A stretch of 7,354 nucleotides of DNA. It comes from Desulfobacterales bacterium (lineage in GTDB: Bacteria; Desulfobacterota; Desulfobacteria; Desulfobacterales; Desulfosalsimonadaceae). The position numbers and the translations under genes are program-made. Below, in pieces: positions 6,955-7,354 of the stretch; position 1 is the stretch's first letter, and every line of letters starts with the position of its first letter. The notes beneath the pieces are model-generated. The model did no database searches, was not told the DNA's origin, and worked only from the letters and a program-made list of their open reading frames with translations. The DNA is taken from NCBI GenBank assembly GCA_018399455.1, contig JAGYOT010000086.1, positions 1 through 7,354 on the forward strand, given 5' to 3'.

Positions 6955-6957
6955 CTA
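6955..6957 (-). other. In-frame amber codon (TAG) inside the carboxyltransferase
   Basis: The frame reads RREEELI, TAG, IIPKDKKK, with family-like sequence on both sides and no base gained or lost. The stop falls at a variable position of the linker between the two domains. A single base change from GAG, AAG, CAG, TCG or TTG would create it. The stops of the four complete or C-terminal genes here are TAA or TGA, so TAG is not used as a true stop in the visible genes. Confidence 0.9.
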
Positions 6958-7354
6958 GATCAGTTCTTCTTCCCGGCGGCCAGGCGTATCATTGAGGCTC
7001 ATATTCCGTTTCGGCATTTCCCATACATGGGAGGGCAGATAGGACAAGAACTTTTTTGCCTGACTGAGGGCGTCTTCCTCGCTCTCCGCCTCATTGTCAA
7101 CAACTCCGGATTTTCGTGTATGAATTTGATACCCTCCCAGTTCTTCCTTGCTGATGTTTTCCTGAAAAGCCCATTTTACCAGGGGCGGGCCTCCGACAAA
7201 GACCTGAGTTTTGCCCCTGATCATGACGGAAAAGTGACTCTGCACCATGTATACCGCCCCGATACCGGCAACCGCGCCGAAACCGATGGTCACCACAGGC
7301 ACTTCAGACATCATTTCAACCAAATTTTGCGCCTGCTCCTCTGTCGCATCAGGG
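6955..7354 (-). CDS. Acyl-CoA carboxylase carboxyltransferase, N-terminal part, 5' end cut
   Basis: 132 visible codons, open to the right edge and ending at TAG. This is the N-terminal crotonase-fold domain of the carboxyltransferase (beta) subunit of a biotin-dependent acyl-CoA carboxylase, which moves carboxyl from biotin to an acyl-CoA. Evidence is PVVTIGFGAVAGIGAVY, the first oxyanion-hole glycine loop (residues 19-35 of the visible part), then the MFV-type segment TQVFVGGPPLVKW, the EELGGYQIHTRKSGVVDNEAES-like EELGG..HT..SG.... signature, and the acidic DALSQAKKFLSYLP helix. Full family members are about 510-540 residues, so roughly 140-150 are missing to the right. The TTG at 7321-7323 is not a plausible start because family sequence continues upstream. 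Biotin carboxylase and carrier subunits are not in the window. The acyl-CoA could be propionyl-, methylcrotonyl- or another CoA ester. Confidence 0.87.
   Translation of the reverse strand, partial: PDATEEQAQNLVEMMSEVPVVTIGFGAVAGIGAVYMVQSHFSVMIRGKTQVFVGGPPLVKWAFQENISKEELGGYQIHTRKSGVVDNEAESEEDALSQAKKFLSYLPSHVWEMPKRNMSLNDTPGRREEELI

Noticed and set aside
6955..6960. Frameshift as the cause of the carboxyltransferase break
   Set aside because: The same frame continues with family-like sequence directly after the TAG, so no base is inserted or deleted there. The lesion is a stop codon only.
1..7354. CRISPR arrays, insertion sequences, tRNA genes, phage genes, attachment sites
   Set aside because: I saw no repeat-spacer pattern, transposase-like frame, terminal inverted repeats or tRNA-like fold. 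The window is densely coding and metabolic.

Overview
The window is a run of six genes, all on the minus strand, so the biological order is from right (base 7354) to left (base 1). The first and last genes are cut by the window edges. I infer an anaerobic bacterium of the Desulfobacterota (sulfate-reducer-like) type. The reasons are the abundance of HdrD/GlcF-like iron-sulfur proteins beside a flavin oxidase, the pairing of PaaK-type and FadD/CaiC-type CoA ligases with a biotin-dependent carboxylase, and strong AGGAGG ribosome binding sites. No rRNA or other taxonomic marker is present, so this is an inference from style and family resemblance.

Right half (7354 to 3184): a carboxyltransferase (beta) subunit of a biotin-dependent acyl-CoA carboxylase, an AMP-forming acyl-CoA synthetase of 534 residues, and a 454-residue PaaK-like CoA ligase. 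Gaps are 50 and 25 bases, with a good Shine-Dalgarno sequence before each ligase. The carboxyltransferase reads as one frame across the visible 374 codons but carries a single in-frame TAG (6955-6957) between its two crotonase-fold halves. It is a nonsense-mutated gene, a sequencing error, or a candidate for amber readthrough (pyrrolysine or a suppressor).

A 120-base gap (3064-3183) holds a 9-bp hairpin directly after the ligase stop codon and a perfect TTGACA box. It may end one transcript and start another.

Left half (3063 to 1): a compact three-gene redox module. It contains a 346-residue iron-sulfur protein (two CxxC-type 4Fe-4S sites plus an HdrB/D-like cysteine domain), a 452-residue FAD-binding oxidase of the GlcD/VAO-PCMH superfamily, and a second, different HdrD/GlcF-like iron-sulfur protein that runs off the left edge. 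The spacing is very tight: 12 bases, then a TGATG stop/start overlap. The last gene keeps both ferredoxin-like clusters but has lost the cysteines expected in its first CCG domain.

Taken together, the genes suggest anaerobic catabolism of an organic acid, possibly aromatic or branched. The acid would be activated to a CoA thioester by the ligases, a thioester carboxylated by the carboxylase, and a substrate oxidised by the flavoprotein, with electrons passed through the two Fe-S proteins to a quinone or other carrier. The actual substrate cannot be read from the sequence. The ligase and carboxylase genes at the right look lower in GC than the redox genes at the left in the segments I counted by hand.
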